From Paenibacillus fonticola DSM 21315 (lineage in GTDB: Bacteria > Bacillota > Bacilli > Paenibacillales > Paenibacillaceae): a DNA stretch of 64,000 bases. The notes below the pieces were generated by a model, which worked only from the letters and a program-made list of their open reading frames with translations, was not told the origin of the DNA and did not search any database. This document shows, one piece after another, positions 62,704-64,000 of this stretch. Within the stretch, counting starts at the first letter, position 1. Every line of letters starts with the position of its first letter. Location of the stretch: positions 328,159 through 392,158 of the forward strand of contig NZ_KB907245.1 of assembly GCF_000381905.1 (NCBI RefSeq). The letters are read 5' to 3'. A program made the translations under genes and the position numbers.

Positions 62704-62731
62704 ATTTTGTGCCGAAAAGGAGAATGCCTTT

Positions 62732-63664
62732 ATGACAAGACCATATTCAAGCGATCAGCAAAATATCATCCATGAGCTCCTAAGCCAGGCGGAGCGAAAC
62801 GGTTTGCGCTTAAACTCCGATCATGTCGAGATGAATGAGTCCGGGTTGGACTTTCTCGTTGTTTTTGCCAAGGATCTGCAAGGTGAGACGTGGGTGCTGC
62901 GAAAACCTAGACGCTCAGACGTATGGGAGCGCGCGGAAAATGAGCAGAAGGTGCTGCAGCTCGTCGGTCAGCATCTGCCCGTTGAGGTGCCGGACTGGCG
63001 TATTTTCACACCCGAGCTTATTGCATATCCATTGCTGGGCGGGCACCCTATTGCGACGGTTGATCCTGCTGGCGGCGGTTATGCCTGGAGGTTCCCACAG
63101 GAATCATTGAGCGATGAATTTTTTGATTCTCTGGCCGGAGCCATAGCGGCCTTGCATAACATCGAGCACAGCAAAGCGATCCAGGGTGGCGTTCGTTGCA
63201 AAACACCGAAGGATACGCGGGAAGCTTTTGCTGCAAACATTGAAGAAGTAAAGGAGTCCTTCACCATCCCTGCCAAGCTGTACGACCGCTGGATGAAGTG
63301 GCTCTCTACCGATTCCTACTGGCCTGATCATTCCGTGCTTCATCACGGCGATTTGCATCCGCCTCATATTATCGTAAATGATTATCAGCGGGTCACAGGT
63401 TTAATCGACTGGACAGAAGCGGAGATTGCCGATCCCGGCAAAGATTTTGTTATTTTATACGCCCTTTTTGGCCAAGAGGGATTGCGGGATTTGCTTAGCC
63501 GCTATGAGATAGCAGGAGGCAAAACCTGGCCTCGTATGAATGGGCACATCGCCGAGCAATGGGCGGCTTATCCGGCTCTCGTTGCCAAGTTTGCGCTTGT
63601 TACAGGGAAAGAGGCCGATATGGAAATGGCCAGAGGTATGATGGCTAACTGGAACGTGGAATAA
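62732..63664 (+). CDS. mph: Macrolide 2'-phosphotransferase (Mph family)
   Basis: The 310-residue protein matches the Mph family throughout: MNESGLDFLVVFAKD, WVLRKPRRSDV (the ATP/GTP-binding Lys/Arg region), ELIAYPLLGG, catalytic VLHHGDLHPPHI (Asp207) and metal-binding LIDWTEAEIADPGKDF (Asp226). Mph enzymes use GTP to phosphorylate the 2'-OH of the macrolide desosamine sugar, giving resistance. ATG at 62732 with AAAAGGAGA is chosen over an in-frame TTG at 62492 that would read through the terminator. An IS1182-like element begins 50-70 bp after the gene. It is a close family member by eye, though the substrate range cannot be read from the sequence. Confidence 0.9.
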   Translation: MTRPYSSDQQNIIHELLSQAERNGLRLNSDHVEMNESGLDFLVVFAKDLQGETWVLRKPRRSDVWERAENEQKVLQLVGQHLPVEVPDWRIFTPELIAYPLLGGHPIATVDPAGGGYAWRFPQESLSDEFFDSLAGAIAALHNIEHSKAIQGGVRCKTPKDTREAFAANIEEVKESFTIPAKLYDRWMKWLSTDSYWPDHSVLHHGDLHPPHIIVNDYQRVTGLIDWTEAEIADPGKDFVILYALFGQEGLRDLLSRYEIAGGKTWPRMNGHIAEQWAAYPALVAKFALVTGKEADMEMARGMMANWNVE

Positions 63665-63709
63665 TTAATAATTAACTGCTCTTCGTTCGGCGTGTCATAA
63701 ACCGTTTAA

Positions 63710-64000
63710 GACAAAAGAGGCTGGGACAAAACCCTCCGCTAACGAAAAATAGCCGGCAAGCTTTTACGATGAGTAAAAGTTTACCGGCTTTCATTATTTT
63801 TGACGTAAAAAAGGACACCTTCTGATAAAATTAAGTTACCACACAAAATCCAATCAGAAAGAAGTGTCCTTATGTTTAAAGATTATAACATGAATCAATT
63901 GGTTTTGCCGCTAGATTTAGAAGTTAAATTACAAGAAAATGACATTGCTTTTTCGATCCACCATCTAGTCGACAGTATTCCACCCGATGCCCTTGATTCT
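63710..64000 (+). mobile_element. IS1182-family element, left end (runs off the window)
   Basis: A typical left end, GAGGCTGGGACAAAAC at about 63718, is followed by a hairpin (AGCCGGCAAGCTTTTAC / GTAAAAGTTTACCGGCTTT, about 63750-63793) and then a transposase start at 63872. The exact boundary cannot be fixed without the right end. Confidence 0.7.
63872..64000 (+). CDS. IS1182-family transposase, partial (N-terminus)
   Basis: The first 43 residues (MFKDYNMNQLVLPLDLEVK, ENDIAFSIHHLVDSIP) match the start of IS1182-family transposases, which have an N-terminal DUF772-like domain and a DDE catalytic region further on. AGAAAGAAGTGTCCTT before the ATG gives only a weak ribosome site. The gene is cut by the window end. 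Confidence 0.75.
   Translation, partial: MFKDYNMNQLVLPLDLEVKLQENDIAFSIHHLVDSIPPDALDS

Noticed and set aside
62492..62731. N-terminal extension of the macrolide phosphotransferase from a TTG
   Set aside because: It has no ribosome site, would cross the terminator hairpin, and the Mph family starts near the ATG at 62732.

Overview
The window looks like chromosomal DNA of a Paenibacillus-type member of the Bacillota. The evidence is strong AGGAGG ribosome binding sites, frequent TTG/GTG starts, many carbohydrate ABC systems with LacI-family regulators, mixed GC content and many short intergenic repeats. This is inferred from gene content, not from a marker gene. No rRNA, tRNA or CRISPR array was recognised.

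Layout. (1) 1-6.4 kb is a maltose/maltodextrin locus on the + strand: a GH13 neopullulanase-type amylase, a LacI regulator, beta-phosphoglucomutase and a GH65 maltose phosphorylase. (2) 6.6-8.0 kb holds a complete IS3-family element. (3) 8.2-17.3 kb is a galactan-type utilisation locus on the - strand: LacI regulator, GH35 beta-galactosidase, GH30 glycosidase, and a sugar ABC transporter with a recognisable promoter and repeated operators. (4) 17.5-31 kb is mixed: LOG protein, type I pullulanase, a large secreted protein, CNNM/CBS protein, nitroreductase, EamA transporter, a possible toxin-antitoxin remnant, WYL regulator and UlaG-like hydrolase, with about 1 kb of repeat-rich DNA at 29.0-30.1 kb. 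(5) 31.3-37.8 kb has a MacAB-like ABC exporter, a MerR regulator facing a CPBP protease gene across a 19-bp-spacer promoter, a GNAT and an SDR protein. (6) 37.9-45.8 kb is a seven-gene - strand operon joining a Ugp-like ABC transporter to an NPP-type phosphodiesterase, a HAD phosphatase, an MBL hydrolase and a DeoR regulator. (7) 46-50 kb holds a kinase-like protein, gene remnants, an APH-like protein and a MOSC protein. (8) 50.1-58.5 kb is an unusual island of five PLP-dependent enzymes plus the PLP synthase subunit PdxS around a LysR regulator. (9) 58.6-62.1 kb carries a MarR regulator, a CPVC mini-thioredoxin, DinB and GyrI-like proteins and a stalk-domain protein. (10) 62.4-63.7 kb is a macrolide phosphotransferase gene with a leader peptide and an intrinsic terminator before the gene. 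(11) An IS1182-like element starts near 63.7 kb and runs off the end.

The two most interesting systems are the PLP-enzyme island, whose two operons share a dyad ATAG-N7-CTAT placed where a LysR protein could bind, and the mph leader, whose short peptide contains Arg-Leu-Arg, a known macrolide-arrest motif, ahead of a terminator hairpin. Both readings come from sequence inspection and need experimental or comparative tests.
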